A DNA stretch of 64,000 nucleotides from Flavobacteriales bacterium (lineage in GTDB: Bacteria; Bacteroidota; Bacteroidia; JACJYZ01). Shown here piece by piece: positions 1 through 9,142 of the stretch. Within the stretch, counting starts at the first letter, position 1. Each line of letters begins with the position of its first letter. Location: contig JACJYZ010000002.1 of assembly GCA_020635855.1 (NCBI GenBank), positions 1,922,001 to 1,986,000 of the forward strand, given 5' to 3'. The notes beneath the pieces were generated by a model. The model saw only the letters and a list, made by a program, of their open reading frames with translations. It had not been told where the DNA came from and did not search any database. Position numbers and translations under genes: made by a program.

Positions 1-1
1 C

Positions 2-1696
2 CTGCTGAGCCTGGTGATCATCGTGCTGCTCAATGTAGTAGGCAGCTATGTATTCACCCGACTCGACCTCACTTCCGAAAAACGGTACTCGCTCTCGCCG
101 GCAACCAAAGACATGCTGTCGAACATGGAAGACGTGGCTTTTGTCCGCGTATACCTCGAGGGTGAATTCCCCGCCGGATTTAAAAACCTGAGGAATGCCA
201 CCCGGGAAATGCTGGATGAGTTTCGCGTGTATGCCGGCGACAATGTGGAGTATGAATTCGTAGACCCGTTCGAAGGTGCGGATGACAATCAGAAAAAAGA
301 CATCTTCAAGCAACTGGTTTCAAAAGGACTTAAACCCACCAACTACCAGGAAAAACTGGACGCCGGCGAAAGCAGCAAAGTGATCTTCCCCGGCGCCATC
401 ATCAGTTACCGCGGCCGCGAACTACCGGTTCAACTGCTGCAAAACAAGATCGGCGTTCCTCCGGAAGTGGTTCTCAACAACTCAGTGCAAACCATCGAGT
501 TCGAACTGGCCAATGCCATCCACAAACTCACCCAACCCAAGAAACCCACCGTTACCTTCATCGAAGGACACGGCGAATTGGACAAAACCGATGTACAGGA
601 CATCACCACCTGGCTGTCGGACGCTTACACCGTGAACCGGGTTCAAATGGACGGCCAACTCCACAGCCTCGACGGCACCGATGTGGTGATCGTGGCCAAA
701 CCCGATTCCGCCTTCTCCGAAAAAGACAAATACATCCTCGATCAGTTCATCATGAACGGAGGCAAGGCCCTGTTCCTGCTGGATGCGGTATATACCAGCA
801 TGGACAGCCTGCGGACCTCCAACTTCGCACCGGGCATTGCAGTGGATGTGAACCTGGCTGACATGCTGTTCAAGTATGGTGCACGCATCAACAACAACCT
901 GGTGATGGATGCCCAACTGGCTGCACAGATTCCCGTGGTTACCGGGCAGATGAACGGCATGCCGCAACAGTCGCTCCTGCCCTGGCCCTTCTTCCCGGTG
1001 ATCCTCCCTCGTTCTCAACACCCCATTGTAAAGAACCTGGATGGCATCAAAATGGAATTCGCCAACTCGGTGGACACGGTGGGAAGTCCGAACATACACA
1101 AAACCATTCTTCTCAGCACATCTCCATACAGCCGCATCATGAACGCACCGGCACGCGTGAGCCTCCAGGTGCTGAACGACATGGACCCCGCGCTGTACAA
1201 CCATGGCAGCATTCCGGTGGGTGTTTTGCTGGAAGGCAAATTTGAATCGGTTTTCAAAAACCGCCTGCCCGAAACATTGCTGCATAGCCAAGACATCAAA
1301 TTCCGGGAGGAAGGAGAACCCACTACCATCATCGTGGTGGGCGACGGTGATGTGATCAGAAACGACGTGAAGAAAAGTACGGGCATGATTTACCCGATGG
1401 ACCAGGACCGATATACACGGCAACCGTATGGAAACCGTACATTCATCCTGAACGCCGTTGACTACATGGTAGATAAATCGGGCCTCTTCACAGTACGTTC
1501 CAAGGAGTTGCGTCTGCGCCTGATGGACAAGAAGAAACTCAGCGAACAAGTTGGTACCTGGCAAGCCTTCAACATGGGTGCCCCCGTACTGCTCATCCTG
1601 ATCTTCGCCGTTATCTTCGGTTGGATGCGCAGGAAAAAGTACGGCCGCAGCACGTCTGCATCATCACAAAAAAATCCGTCGACACCTGAAGCATGA
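2..1696 (+). CDS. gldG: GldG, gliding-motility ABC transporter auxiliary protein (5' end outside window)
   Basis: The reading frame is open from the first codon of the window, so the true start lies a few codons upstream and only the extreme N-terminus is missing. The protein has an N-terminal membrane anchor (about residues 1-16 of the visible part), a long periplasmic region of the ABC_transp_aux type, and a second membrane segment near residue 518-540 followed by a basic RRKK tail. The RLDLTSEKRYSLS stretch just after the first anchor is typical of GldG. In known gliding bacteria GldG works with GldA and GldF in an ABC complex required for gliding. The stop overlaps the next start (ATGA), so the two are probably co-translated; gldF would be expected upstream. 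Confidence 0.9.
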   Translation: MLSLVIIVLLNVVGSYVFTRLDLTSEKRYSLSPATKDMLSNMEDVAFVRVYLEGEFPAGFKNLRNATREMLDEFRVYAGDNVEYEFVDPFEGADDNQKKDIFKQLVSKGLKPTNYQEKLDAGESSKVIFPGAIISYRGRELPVQLLQNKIGVPPEVVLNNSVQTIEFELANAIHKLTQPKKPTVTFIEGHGELDKTDVQDITTWLSDAYTVNRVQMDGQLHSLDGTDVVIVAKPDSAFSEKDKYILDQFIMNGGKALFLLDAVYTSMDSLRTSNFAPGIAVDVNLADMLFKYGARINNNLVMDAQLAAQIPVVTGQMNGMPQQSLLPWPFFPVILPRSQHPIVKNLDGIKMEFANSVDTVGSPNIHKTILLSTSPYSRIMNAPARVSLQVLNDMDPALYNHGSIPVGVLLEGKFESVFKNRLPETLLHSQDIKFREEGEPTTIIVVGDGDVIRNDVKKSTGMIYPMDQDRYTRQPYGNRTFILNAVDYMVDKSGLFTVRSKELRLRLMDKKKLSEQVGTWQAFNMGAPVLLILIFAVIFGWMRRKKYGRSTSASSQKNPSTPEA

Positions 1697-2724
1697 AGAG
1701 AAGAACTTTATTGATCGTTGCCCTATCAATTGTGCTGGCCATTGCCGCTTTCCTTCTTTCCCGCGGATCCGGTTCAGGCACCATCCGCGAAGACCTGAAA
1801 GATTTTGAGGTGACCGACACGGCGTCGGTTACCAGGATTTTTCTGGCCGACAAGGAAGAACACAGCGTTACGCTGGAAAGAAACAAGTTCGGTGTTTGGA
1901 TGGTGAACAACCAATACGAGGCCAGGGAAGACGCCATCCATACCTTGCTGGAAACGATCCGCAACCTGCGGGTGAAGGCGCCGGTTGGAAAAGCCGCATA
2001 CAATACGGTGATCAAGCAGCTTGCCAGCCGGTCGGTCAAGATCGAGATTTACAGTGATGACGAAAAACTCAAGGTGTATTATGTTGGCGGAGAAACGCCC
2101 GACCAACTCGGCACCTATATGATGCTGGAGAATGCAAAGCGTCCTTTTGTGATGTACATCCCGGGATTTGACGGTTACCTCTCCACCCGTTACTTCGCCA
2201 AATCCGACGACTGGCGCAGCAGGGAAATCTTCAACCTGGAGCCGAGGGCCATCACCAATATCCGGCTCGAGAGCCCGCATACACCGGAAAACTCATGGGA
2301 GCTGACCCATGATCTGACCCAACAGAAGTTTGAACTGAAGGCCCTTGCCAGTGGTAAGGTGTATGAAGAAAAGGACCTCGACATGGATATGGTGGAGCAG
2401 TACTTCTTCCATTTCCGGAAAGTGAACTATGAAGCGCCTGCCACTCAACTCGACCCGGCGTTCATCGACTCTGTCATCTCCTCTACCCCACTGAACGTTC
2501 TTACCATCACAGACCTTGAAGGCAAAACCTACAGCATCAAAACCTTTCTCAGGCCTGCCAATGGCAAGCTCGACGGAGAGGGCAACCCGCTTCCGTATGA
2601 TGTGGACAGGTTGTACGGTCTGATCCATGACAACAAGGATTTTGTGTTGATCCAATATTTTGTTTTCGACAAGATCCTGTTGCCCATGCAGGAATTCCTG
2701 AAAAAAGAAAAAGAGGTCAGTTGA
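1693..2724 (+). CDS. DUF4340 domain-containing protein
   Basis: This 343-residue protein starts in an ATGA overlap with gldG. It has an N-terminal membrane segment (about residues 5-23) followed by a periplasmic region rich in beta structure, the layout of the DUF4340 family. Members of that family commonly follow gldG-like ABC auxiliary genes in Bacteroidota and Proteobacteria, and the overlap supports a role together with the GldFG-type ABC complex. No catalytic motif is visible. The biochemical role is not known, and the family call is from recognised layout and context rather than a search. Confidence 0.75.
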   Translation: MKRRTLLIVALSIVLAIAAFLLSRGSGSGTIREDLKDFEVTDTASVTRIFLADKEEHSVTLERNKFGVWMVNNQYEAREDAIHTLLETIRNLRVKAPVGKAAYNTVIKQLASRSVKIEIYSDDEKLKVYYVGGETPDQLGTYMMLENAKRPFVMYIPGFDGYLSTRYFAKSDDWRSREIFNLEPRAITNIRLESPHTPENSWELTHDLTQQKFELKALASGKVYEEKDLDMDMVEQYFFHFRKVNYEAPATQLDPAFIDSVISSTPLNVLTITDLEGKTYSIKTFLRPANGKLDGEGNPLPYDVDRLYGLIHDNKDFVLIQYFVFDKILLPMQEFLKKEKEVS

Positions 2725-2750
2725 TGAAAGACTGACTTCGATTATATTTG
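2721..2750 (+). promoter_or_regulatory. Bacteroidota-type promoter for dnaN
   Basis: TTG at 2721-2723 is separated by 19 bases from TATATTTG at 2743-2750. This fits the Bacteroidota sigma pattern (TTG or TTTG, 19-21 bases, TAnnTTTG). It lies 46 bases before the dnaN ATG, straddling the end of the DUF4340 gene. Confidence 0.65.
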
Positions 2751-2795
2751 TGTGGCCCCGGATGTCCAGGGGTTGATTGATAAAGAAAAAGCACT

Positions 2796-3917
2796 ATGAA
2801 ATTCATCGTATCCAGCAATGCATTGTTGAAAGGCCTCCAGAAGATAGGCGGCGTACTGAACACCAGCAACACCTTACCCATTCTCGACAACTTCCTTTTT
2901 GTTCTGGAAGACGGCGAGCTTCAGATTTCAGCGTCAGACCTGGAGACCACCATCACCACCACCATGAAAGTGGAAGGAAAGGAAACCGGCAAGACCGCCA
3001 TACCTGCGCGGCTGTTGATGGATACACTGAAAACTTTTGCCGATCAACCGCTCACCTTCATCATCGACCCGAAGTCACATGCGGTGGAAATATCTTCGGA
3101 GATGGGAAAATACAAGCTGGCAGGCGAGAATGGAGATGAGTTTCCAAAAGTACCGGAGATCGAATCCGCATCCACCATCAAACTCAAAGCAGATATCCTC
3201 GAACGTGCCATTGCCAAAACGCTTTTTGCCACAGGTAATGATGAACTCCGACCCGTGATGTCGGGCGTGTTCTTCGAGTTGAGTCCGGAAAGCATCACGT
3301 TTGTAGCCACCGATGCACACAAGCTGGTGCGTTACATCCGCACCGATGCCAAGGCCAGTCAGTCCAGCTCTTTCATTATGCCGAAGAAACCACTGAACCT
3401 GCTGCGCAATGCACTTACCGGAACCGAAGGTGAAGTTACGCTCGACTTCAACGTAACCAATGCCCGCTTCAGCCTCGACGGACTCACGTTGGTATGCCGC
3501 CTCATCGATGGCAAGTATCCCAACTACGATGCGGTGATCCCGAAGAACAACCCCAACAAGCTGACCATGGAACGCAGCCAGGTGATGAACTCCATCCGCC
3601 GTGTATCCATCTTTTCCAACAAAACCACCCACCAGGTTCGCCTGAAAGTGAATGGCAGTGAACTGAACATCTCCGCTGAGGACATGGATTTCAACAACGA
3701 AGCCAACGAACGCCTCGCCTGTCAGTATGAAGGACAGGACATGGAAATCGGTTTCAACTCACGGTTCATCGTTGATATCCTGAACAACCTCGACAGCAAC
3801 GAAGTGCTGCTGACCATGTCTGAACCGAACCGCGCCGGCATCTTCGCACCCAAAGAAACCGAAGAAGGTGAAGATGTATTGATGCTGGTGATGCCAGTCA
3901 TGCTGAGCGGCAACTAA
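2796..3917 (+). CDS. dnaN: DNA polymerase III subunit beta (sliding clamp)
   Basis: At 373 residues this is full length for the beta clamp. It shows the three-fold repeated clamp fold: MKFIVSSNALLKGLQ at the N-terminus, the ISASDLETTI stretch near residue 48, the central domain with FELSPESITFVATDAHKLV near residue 155-173, and the C-terminal end with a short methionine-rich tail (VMPVMLSGN) typical of bacterial clamps. It encircles DNA and tethers DNA polymerase III and repair enzymes. It has its own promoter (2721-2750). Here it is not next to dnaA or recF; recF is about 48 kb away in the window. Confidence 0.97.
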   Translation: MKFIVSSNALLKGLQKIGGVLNTSNTLPILDNFLFVLEDGELQISASDLETTITTTMKVEGKETGKTAIPARLLMDTLKTFADQPLTFIIDPKSHAVEISSEMGKYKLAGENGDEFPKVPEIESASTIKLKADILERAIAKTLFATGNDELRPVMSGVFFELSPESITFVATDAHKLVRYIRTDAKASQSSSFIMPKKPLNLLRNALTGTEGEVTLDFNVTNARFSLDGLTLVCRLIDGKYPNYDAVIPKNNPNKLTMERSQVMNSIRRVSIFSNKTTHQVRLKVNGSELNISAEDMDFNNEANERLACQYEGQDMEIGFNSRFIVDILNNLDSNEVLLTMSEPNRAGIFAPKETEEGEDVLMLVMPVMLSGN

Positions 3918-3932
3918 CCTGCAAGACCTCAC

Positions 3933-3962
3933 ACCCTGTTTCGCCGGCTGGCAACACAGGGT
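3933..3962 (+). terminator. stem-loop after dnaN
   Basis: ACCCTGT (3933-3939) and ACAGGGT (3956-3962) form a perfect 7-bp stem with a 16-base loop, 16 bases after the dnaN stop. There is no T-run after it, so it may be a weak or factor-dependent terminator, or a processing or stability hairpin. Confidence 0.35.
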
Positions 3963-3977
3963 ACCGAAACCGGAACT

Positions 3978-4613
3978 ATGAAGCGTATTCTATTTTACCT
4001 GACCCTGTTTTGCTGCTTGTTTAACGCCAAAGTGAGCGCACAGGAGAGCCAGGACCTGATTCAATTATCCGGGGTGGTGATCAGTTCGGACAGCATCGTT
4101 CCCATCCCGTTCGTGAACATCCTCATCAAAAACTCATACCGGGGAACCACAGCTGATTACTTCGGATATTTTTCACTGGTCGCCCGCAAACAAGACACCA
4201 TTATCTTTTCAGCCGTAGGATACAAATCCGCCCATTTCATCGTTCCGGATACGTTGTCAAAAGATCGTTATGTGCTGATGCAAACTTTACAGAATGATAC
4301 GATTCAACTGCCGGAGACCGTTATCTACCCCTGGCCCACAAAGGAACAGTTCAGGGAAGCATTCATGAACCTGCGTGTACCGGATGATGACATGGCCAGG
4401 GCCGAACGGAACCTGAACAAGCAGATCATGGCAGAGAAATATGACCTTACACCGATGACCGCCAACATGAACTACAGGAACTTCATGCAACAGGAGTCGG
4501 CGCGACTTTACTATGCTGGCCAGCTACCTCCCAACCATTTGCTGAACCCCATCGCCTGGATGAAATTCATACAGGCATGGAAGCGGGGCGACTTCAAAAA
4601 CAAGAAGGATTAA
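3978..4613 (+). CDS. secreted protein with carboxypeptidase-like regulatory domain
   Basis: This 211-residue protein has a signal peptide (MKRILFYLTLFCCLFNAKVSAQ) and a beta-sandwich of the CarboxypepD_reg-like type (about residues 30-105: GVVISSDSIVPIPFVNILIK, then YFGYFSLVARKQDTIIFSAVGY). Such domains are common at the N-terminus of Bacteroidota outer-membrane receptors, but here the domain is followed only by an alpha-helical C-terminal part (about residues 110-211). It lies directly before a TonB-dependent receptor gene with its own copy of the domain, so the two may act together at the outer membrane. Function unknown. Confidence 0.75.
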   Translation: MKRILFYLTLFCCLFNAKVSAQESQDLIQLSGVVISSDSIVPIPFVNILIKNSYRGTTADYFGYFSLVARKQDTIIFSAVGYKSAHFIVPDTLSKDRYVLMQTLQNDTIQLPETVIYPWPTKEQFREAFMNLRVPDDDMARAERNLNKQIMAEKYDLTPMTANMNYRNFMQQESARLYYAGQLPPNHLLNPIAWMKFIQAWKRGDFKNKKD

Positions 4614-4621
4614 ATTCCGAT

Positions 4622-7069
4622 GTGTTGGCCCGCTCCCTGTTCATACTGCTGCTCTCTTTCATTGCCTTCCGTTCCGCAGCCCAGGATACATCACTGGTCT
4701 ACGGCAGACTGATCAACCAGGACGGGGTACCGATCGAAGCGGCGCATATCCACCTTCAGGGAACCGACCACGTTACCACCTCCGACGAAAACGGACGCTA
4801 CAACATCTGGGTCCCGTCCAACCAACCCGCCACCATCATTTTTTCGCACTTGTCATTCGGGATGTACACCGAACAGGTTACCGTGCCGCGCGGGGAAAAG
4901 CGCCGGCTCGACAAAACCCTGCAAGCTTCAGCAACATTGCTTAACCCGGTGGACATCGAGAAAGTCAAAAAGCGACAGGGACACATGCTGAGCAGCATCG
5001 ACCCCAAACCTGCAGCCACCCTTCCCGGACCGAATCCGGGCATCGAAGGTCTGCTGAAAGTGGTGGGCATCGGTGTGTCATCCAACAACGAATTGTCATC
5101 GCAATACTCCGTTCGCGGAGGCAACTTCGATGAGAACCTGGTGTATGTGAACGACATTGAAATCTACCGACCCTTTCTGGTGCGCTCCGGTCAGCAGGAA
5201 GGCCTCAGTTTCGTCAACCCCGACATGGTTTCCTCCGTGGGATTTTCCGCCGGCGGTTTCGAGGCGCGGTACGGCGACAAGATGTCATCGGTGCTTGATA
5301 TCCGCTACAAAGATCCGCTCAAATTCGGTGGCTCCGTTTCCGGTTCGCTTCTCGGAGGCAGCGTTCACCTGGAAAATGCATCCGACAATCACCGGTTCAC
5401 CTATGTGGCCGGACTCCGCTACAAAACCAACCAATACGTATTGAAAAGCCTGGACACCGACGGTGAATACAAACCTTATTTCACCGATTTCCAGTCGCTG
5501 CTTACCTATGACATCACGCCTGAAATTGAGCTGGAAGCCCTCACCAACTGGTCACGCAATCACTACACCATGGTACCCCAAAGCCGAACCACAGAATTCG
5601 GAACCGTTAAGCAGGCGCTGCAGCTCAGGGTGTTTTTCGAAGGACAAGAAGTGGATGAATTCGATACCTATTTCGGCGCGCTCGCCTTGAACGTCAAACC
5701 CAACAGCAAAACGAAACTGCGTTTCATCAGCAGCGCATTCCAAACATATGAAAGCGAGACCTTCGACATACTGGGGCAATATTACCTGGGCGAGCTGGAA
5801 ACCGATTATGGGAAGGATAACTTCGGTGATGTAGCCTTCAACCGCGGCGTCGGCTCCTTCCTGAACCACGCACGCAACTATCTGGATGCAACAGTAATCA
5901 CCGCCGAACACAAAGGCGAATACAAAGATGGCAACGCCAAATACTACTGGGGTTTCAAGGTTGGCAAAGAACTCATCCATGACCAGCTTAGTGAATGGAC
6001 GCTCATCGATTCGGCGGGCTACTCCCTGCCTCATGGCACAGGCAGTACACTGGATCTGTTCGACGTATCGAAAGCCAGGCTGGGTCTCTCATCTCATCGT
6101 TATTCAGGATACGCGCAGGGAACCTGGACGCTGAATGACAGCATCGACATGGAGCTTTCGGCAGGCGTACGCACCCAATACTGGGACGTGAATGAACAGT
6201 GGTTATTCAGTCCGCGCGCCTCGCTCTCCTTTCAACCCAACTGGAAGAGGGAAACCGTGATCCGTTTCGCCAGCGGGGTGTACCATCAGCCCCCTTTCTA
6301 TCGCGAACTGCGCAACACCGAAGGCCAGCTGAACAAGAACATCAAGGCCCAAACGTCCATCCATTTCATCGCAGGCGCAGATCAATATTTCCATGCCTGG
6401 AACCGCCCCTTCAAATGGGTGACCGAAGTGTACTTCAAATACCTCCGGAACCTGATCCCCTACCAGGTAGACAACCTCCGCATCAGGTATGCAGCCGAAA
6501 ATACATCCACCGGCTATGCCACCGGGATCGATTTCAAGATCAACGGCGAATTCGTTCCGGGCATCGATTCGTGGTTCAACCTCTCCCTGCTTCAAACCAG
6601 GGAAGACATCAGCAACGACTCTTATATGGATACCAGCGGGGTAACGCACCCCATCGGTTCGGTGCCGCGCCCCGCAGACCAACGGGTGAACGTAGGCATC
6701 TACTTCCAGGACTACCTTCCCAAGAACCCAACCTACAAAGTACACCTGAACCTGCTTTTCGGCACGGGCCTGCCGATCTGGCCACCACATGCGCAACGCA
6801 CACCGGATGCCATCAAACGCATGCCGCCGTACCGAAGGGTAGACATCGGTTTCAGCAAGCAACTGATCGGCGAAAACAGCAAGCCCGTCACGCAAGGTTT
6901 CTTCAGTCACTTCAACAGCATGTGGCTCAGCCTGGAGGTATTCAACCTGCTCCAGGTGAACAACACCAACTCATATCTCTGGATCAAGGATGTGGACAAC
7001 CTGGAATGGGCCGTTCCGAATTACCTGACATCACGCCAGCTGAACCTCCGGCTGACGGGAAGATTTTAA
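4622..7069 (+). CDS. TonB-dependent receptor (outer membrane beta-barrel)
   Basis: The protein has a signal peptide (LARSLFILLLSFIAFRSAAQ), a carboxypeptidase-regulatory-like domain (about residues 25-105), a plug domain containing YSVRGGNFDENLVYVND and the RYGDKMSSVLDI stretch, and a long beta-barrel ending in RQLNLRLTGRF, an outer-membrane C-terminal signature. I chose GTG at 4622 because it lies 9 bases after the previous stop and gives a compact signal peptide; an ATG at 4577 in the same frame would overlap the upstream gene by 36 bases and add 15 residues. Length (815 residues) is normal for the family. The substrate cannot be told: no SusD-like partner is present, so a SusC role is unlikely. 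Confidence 0.9.
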   Translation: MLARSLFILLLSFIAFRSAAQDTSLVYGRLINQDGVPIEAAHIHLQGTDHVTTSDENGRYNIWVPSNQPATIIFSHLSFGMYTEQVTVPRGEKRRLDKTLQASATLLNPVDIEKVKKRQGHMLSSIDPKPAATLPGPNPGIEGLLKVVGIGVSSNNELSSQYSVRGGNFDENLVYVNDIEIYRPFLVRSGQQEGLSFVNPDMVSSVGFSAGGFEARYGDKMSSVLDIRYKDPLKFGGSVSGSLLGGSVHLENASDNHRFTYVAGLRYKTNQYVLKSLDTDGEYKPYFTDFQSLLTYDITPEIELEALTNWSRNHYTMVPQSRTTEFGTVKQALQLRVFFEGQEVDEFDTYFGALALNVKPNSKTKLRFISSAFQTYESETFDILGQYYLGELETDYGKDNFGDVAFNRGVGSFLNHARNYLDATVITAEHKGEYKDGNAKYYWGFKVGKELIHDQLSEWTLIDSAGYSLPHGTGSTLDLFDVSKARLGLSSHRYSGYAQGTWTLNDSIDMELSAGVRTQYWDVNEQWLFSPRASLSFQPNWKRETVIRFASGVYHQPPFYRELRNTEGQLNKNIKAQTSIHFIAGADQYFHAWNRPFKWVTEVYFKYLRNLIPYQVDNLRIRYAAENTSTGYATGIDFKINGEFVPGIDSWFNLSLLQTREDISNDSYMDTSGVTHPIGSVPRPADQRVNVGIYFQDYLPKNPTYKVHLNLLFGTGLPIWPPHAQRTPDAIKRMPPYRRVDIGFSKQLIGENSKPVTQGFFSHFNSMWLSLEVFNLLQVNNTNSYLWIKDVDNLEWAVPNYLTSRQLNLRLTGRF

Positions 7070-7205
7070 GACGATTCGTGGTTTATTTTTCGATGTTGAC
7101 ACCGAGAAACGAACCTCGAATCCCGAATCCCTGCCACATTGGCACCGATCATTGAATGGAACATGCTTTGTACACAACAAGGCAAACAAACCATTTAACA
7201 CTCAC

Positions 7206-7808
7206 ATGAAAAAATCCCACATCATCTGGGGCGTATGCGGCCTCCTGGTACTTTTCCTCATCTTCGCCGTCCCCAATGCCTACAACAAAGCTGTAAAACT
7301 ACAGGAGGATGTCAAGGCCGAATGGGCGGATGTTCAAGCCACCTATCAGCGCCGTGCCGACCTCATCCCTAACCTGGTAAGCACCGTAAAAGGTTATGCC
7401 GATCATGAGGAGAATGTACTGGTAGCGGTGACGGAAGCGCGTGCGAAAGCCACCAGCATGAACATTGATGCCTCCAACCTGAATGCGGAGAATCTGAAAA
7501 AATTCCAGGATGCGCAGGCCGGATTGTCATCCGCTTTATCACGCCTGCTCGTGACCGTTGAAAAATACCCCGACCTGAAAGCGAACCAGAATTTCCTGGA
7601 ATTGCAGGCGCAACTGGAAGGCACCGAAAACCGGATTGCCGTGGCCAGGGAAAACTTCAACGCCGCCACCAAATCGTACAACACACACCTGCGCCGATTC
7701 CCGGCGAAAATTTTCATAGGATGGATGGCCGACGACGGTGAGTTCGAAGCCATGCAGGGTTTCGAAGCCGAAGCCTCCAGTGCAAAAGCGCCTGAAGTCA
7801 AGTTCTGA
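7206..7808 (+). CDS. lemA: LemA family protein
   Basis: This 200-residue protein has an N-terminal hydrophobic anchor (about residues 5-21) and the helical LemA core, recognisable by LQEDVKAEWADVQATYQRR, DLIPNLVSTVKGYA and ENRIAVARENFNAATKSYN. I chose the ATG at 7206, which places the anchor at the start; an upstream in-frame ATG at 7152 would add 18 polar residues. LemA proteins are membrane-anchored four-helix proteins of unclear function and are very often followed by TPM-domain genes, as here. The next gene starts one base after this stop, so the three are almost certainly an operon. Confidence 0.93.
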   Translation: MKKSHIIWGVCGLLVLFLIFAVPNAYNKAVKLQEDVKAEWADVQATYQRRADLIPNLVSTVKGYADHEENVLVAVTEARAKATSMNIDASNLNAENLKKFQDAQAGLSSALSRLLVTVEKYPDLKANQNFLELQAQLEGTENRIAVARENFNAATKSYNTHLRRFPAKIFIGWMADDGEFEAMQGFEAEASSAKAPEVKF

Positions 7809-7809
7809 T

Positions 7810-8253
7810 ATGGATATTCGGAAGTTCCTTACACCCGAAGAAAAGAACGGCATCCTGGCAGCGATCCGGGATGCCGAGAACAATACGTCAGGGGAAATAC
7901 GCCTGCACCTGGAAAACCGTTGCAAGGGTGATGTGATCGACCGTGCCGTGTTCCTGTTCGACAAGCTGGGCATGACCGCTACCCGCGAAAGCAACGGCGT
8001 TTTATTTTATGTGGCGGTGAAAGACAAGAAGCTGGCCATCCTGGGCGACAAAGGCATCAATAAAACCGTGCCTGAAAATTTCTGGGAAAACATCCGCGAG
8101 CACCTGGTGTCGCGCTTCCGGGAAAACAAATACGGGGAAGGTTTGGCGGAAGGCATTCGCATGGCCGGTGAACAACTGAAATCACACTTCCCCCTGAGAT
8201 CCGATGACAAAAACGAGTTGACGGATGAGATCTCATACGGAGGTTCATCATGA
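7810..8253 (+). CDS. TPM domain-containing protein (soluble)
   Basis: This 147-residue protein consists essentially of one TPM (TLP18.3/Psb32/MOLO-1) domain: DAENNTSGEIRLHLE near residue 20, then VLFYVAVKDKKLAILGDKGIN around residues 64-84 and a C-terminal helix. It has no signal peptide or membrane segment, unlike the next gene. The ATG at 7810 was chosen because it follows the lemA stop by one base and starts the domain properly; upstream in-frame codons lie inside lemA. It likely acts with LemA and the second TPM protein at the inner membrane. The molecular role of the family in bacteria is unsettled. Confidence 0.88.
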   Translation: MDIRKFLTPEEKNGILAAIRDAENNTSGEIRLHLENRCKGDVIDRAVFLFDKLGMTATRESNGVLFYVAVKDKKLAILGDKGINKTVPENFWENIREHLVSRFRENKYGEGLAEGIRMAGEQLKSHFPLRSDDKNELTDEISYGGSS

Positions 8254-9062
8254 AACTAAAACTATTTCTATTTCTTTTCATCGCATGCTTCGGTTTTATT
8301 CATGCCGAAGCACCTTTTAAGAAAGGCATCCCAGAACGACCGAGTCCACCTACGCTGGTCAACGACTTTACAAACACACTATCCAGGTCCGAGGTTTACC
8401 AACTCGAAAACAAACTGGTTGCCTTCGATGACACCACATCCAACCAGATTGTGGTACTCATCACCGATGACCTGCACGGGTATGACCCCGCCGAGTTCAC
8501 CATTGCCGTGGGCAATCAATGGGGCGTAGGACAAAAAGATTTCAAAAATGGCATTGTGGTGATGGTGAGCCCGGGTGAAAGAAAAACCTTCATTGCCACC
8601 GGGTACGGACTGGAAGGCGCCATCCCCGATGCGATCTGCAAACGGATCGTAGAAAATACCATGATCCCAAAATTCAAGGAAAACAATTATTACGACGGTA
8701 TTGATCAGGCGACTGACGTACTCATGCAACTGGCCAGCGGAGAGATCACCGTGAGTCAGCTGGAGGAACGTCAGGCACGTCAGAAAATAGTCACCGTGGT
8801 GATGGGCATCCTCATGGTTCTTGGCATCGCATCCCTTGTCCTGCTGATCGGGTATTCCCGTGTCCGGCATTACGCCCGAGCAAATGACCTTTCTTTCTGG
8901 ACGGCCTTCTGGATCCTGAACTCCATGAACAACCGACGCGGCGGTGGAAGCGGAGGCGGTTTCTTCGGTGGTGGAGGTGGCGGCTTCGGGGGCGGAGGCG
9001 GAGGCTTCGGGGGTTTCGGAGGTGGAAGCTTTGGCGGCGGTGGTGCCGGCGGAAGCTGGTAA
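8250..9062 (+). CDS. TPM domain-containing membrane protein with glycine-rich tail
   Basis: The start overlaps the previous stop (ATGA at 8250). The 270-residue protein has a signal peptide (to about residue 19), a TPM domain (about residues 38-160, with NQIVVLITDDLHGYDPAEFT and GLEGAIPDAICKRIVEN), one membrane segment (about residues 176-200) and a low-complexity tail of Gly, Phe and Ser from about residue 228 to the end. Such Gly-rich tails are characteristic of the YgcG-like TPM proteins that accompany LemA. It is probably membrane anchored with the TPM domain outside the cytoplasm. Confidence 0.92.
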   Translation: MKLKLFLFLFIACFGFIHAEAPFKKGIPERPSPPTLVNDFTNTLSRSEVYQLENKLVAFDDTTSNQIVVLITDDLHGYDPAEFTIAVGNQWGVGQKDFKNGIVVMVSPGERKTFIATGYGLEGAIPDAICKRIVENTMIPKFKENNYYDGIDQATDVLMQLASGEITVSQLEERQARQKIVTVVMGILMVLGIASLVLLIGYSRVRHYARANDLSFWTAFWILNSMNNRRGGGSGGGFFGGGGGGFGGGGGGFGGFGGGSFGGGGAGGSW

Positions 9063-9106
9063 GCAACTTCCGGACATTCAACCATCCATTCATCAACCAA
9101 ATCCGG

Positions 9107-9114
9107 TATCTTCG
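9107..9114 (+). promoter_or_regulatory. possible promoter -7 box
   Basis: TATCTTCG matches TAnnTTTG except for one T to C change. It lies 29 bases before the ATG of the 9143 gene. The same TTCG variant recurs before ndk (50763) and before the minus-strand membrane gene at 60931. No TTG is seen at the expected upstream distance. Confidence 0.3.
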
Positions 9115-9142
9115 CCGTTATGGTTTTATAAGCACAAGCCCC

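Noticed and set aside
482..1564. 360-residue open frame antisense to gldG
   Set aside because: Low-complexity His/Val/Gln composition mirrors the codons of gldG; there is no promoter or domain.
6199..7155. 318-residue open frame overlapping the TonB-dependent receptor gene
   Set aside because: It lies in another frame of the receptor gene, is rich in Arg, Pro and His, and has no known domain.
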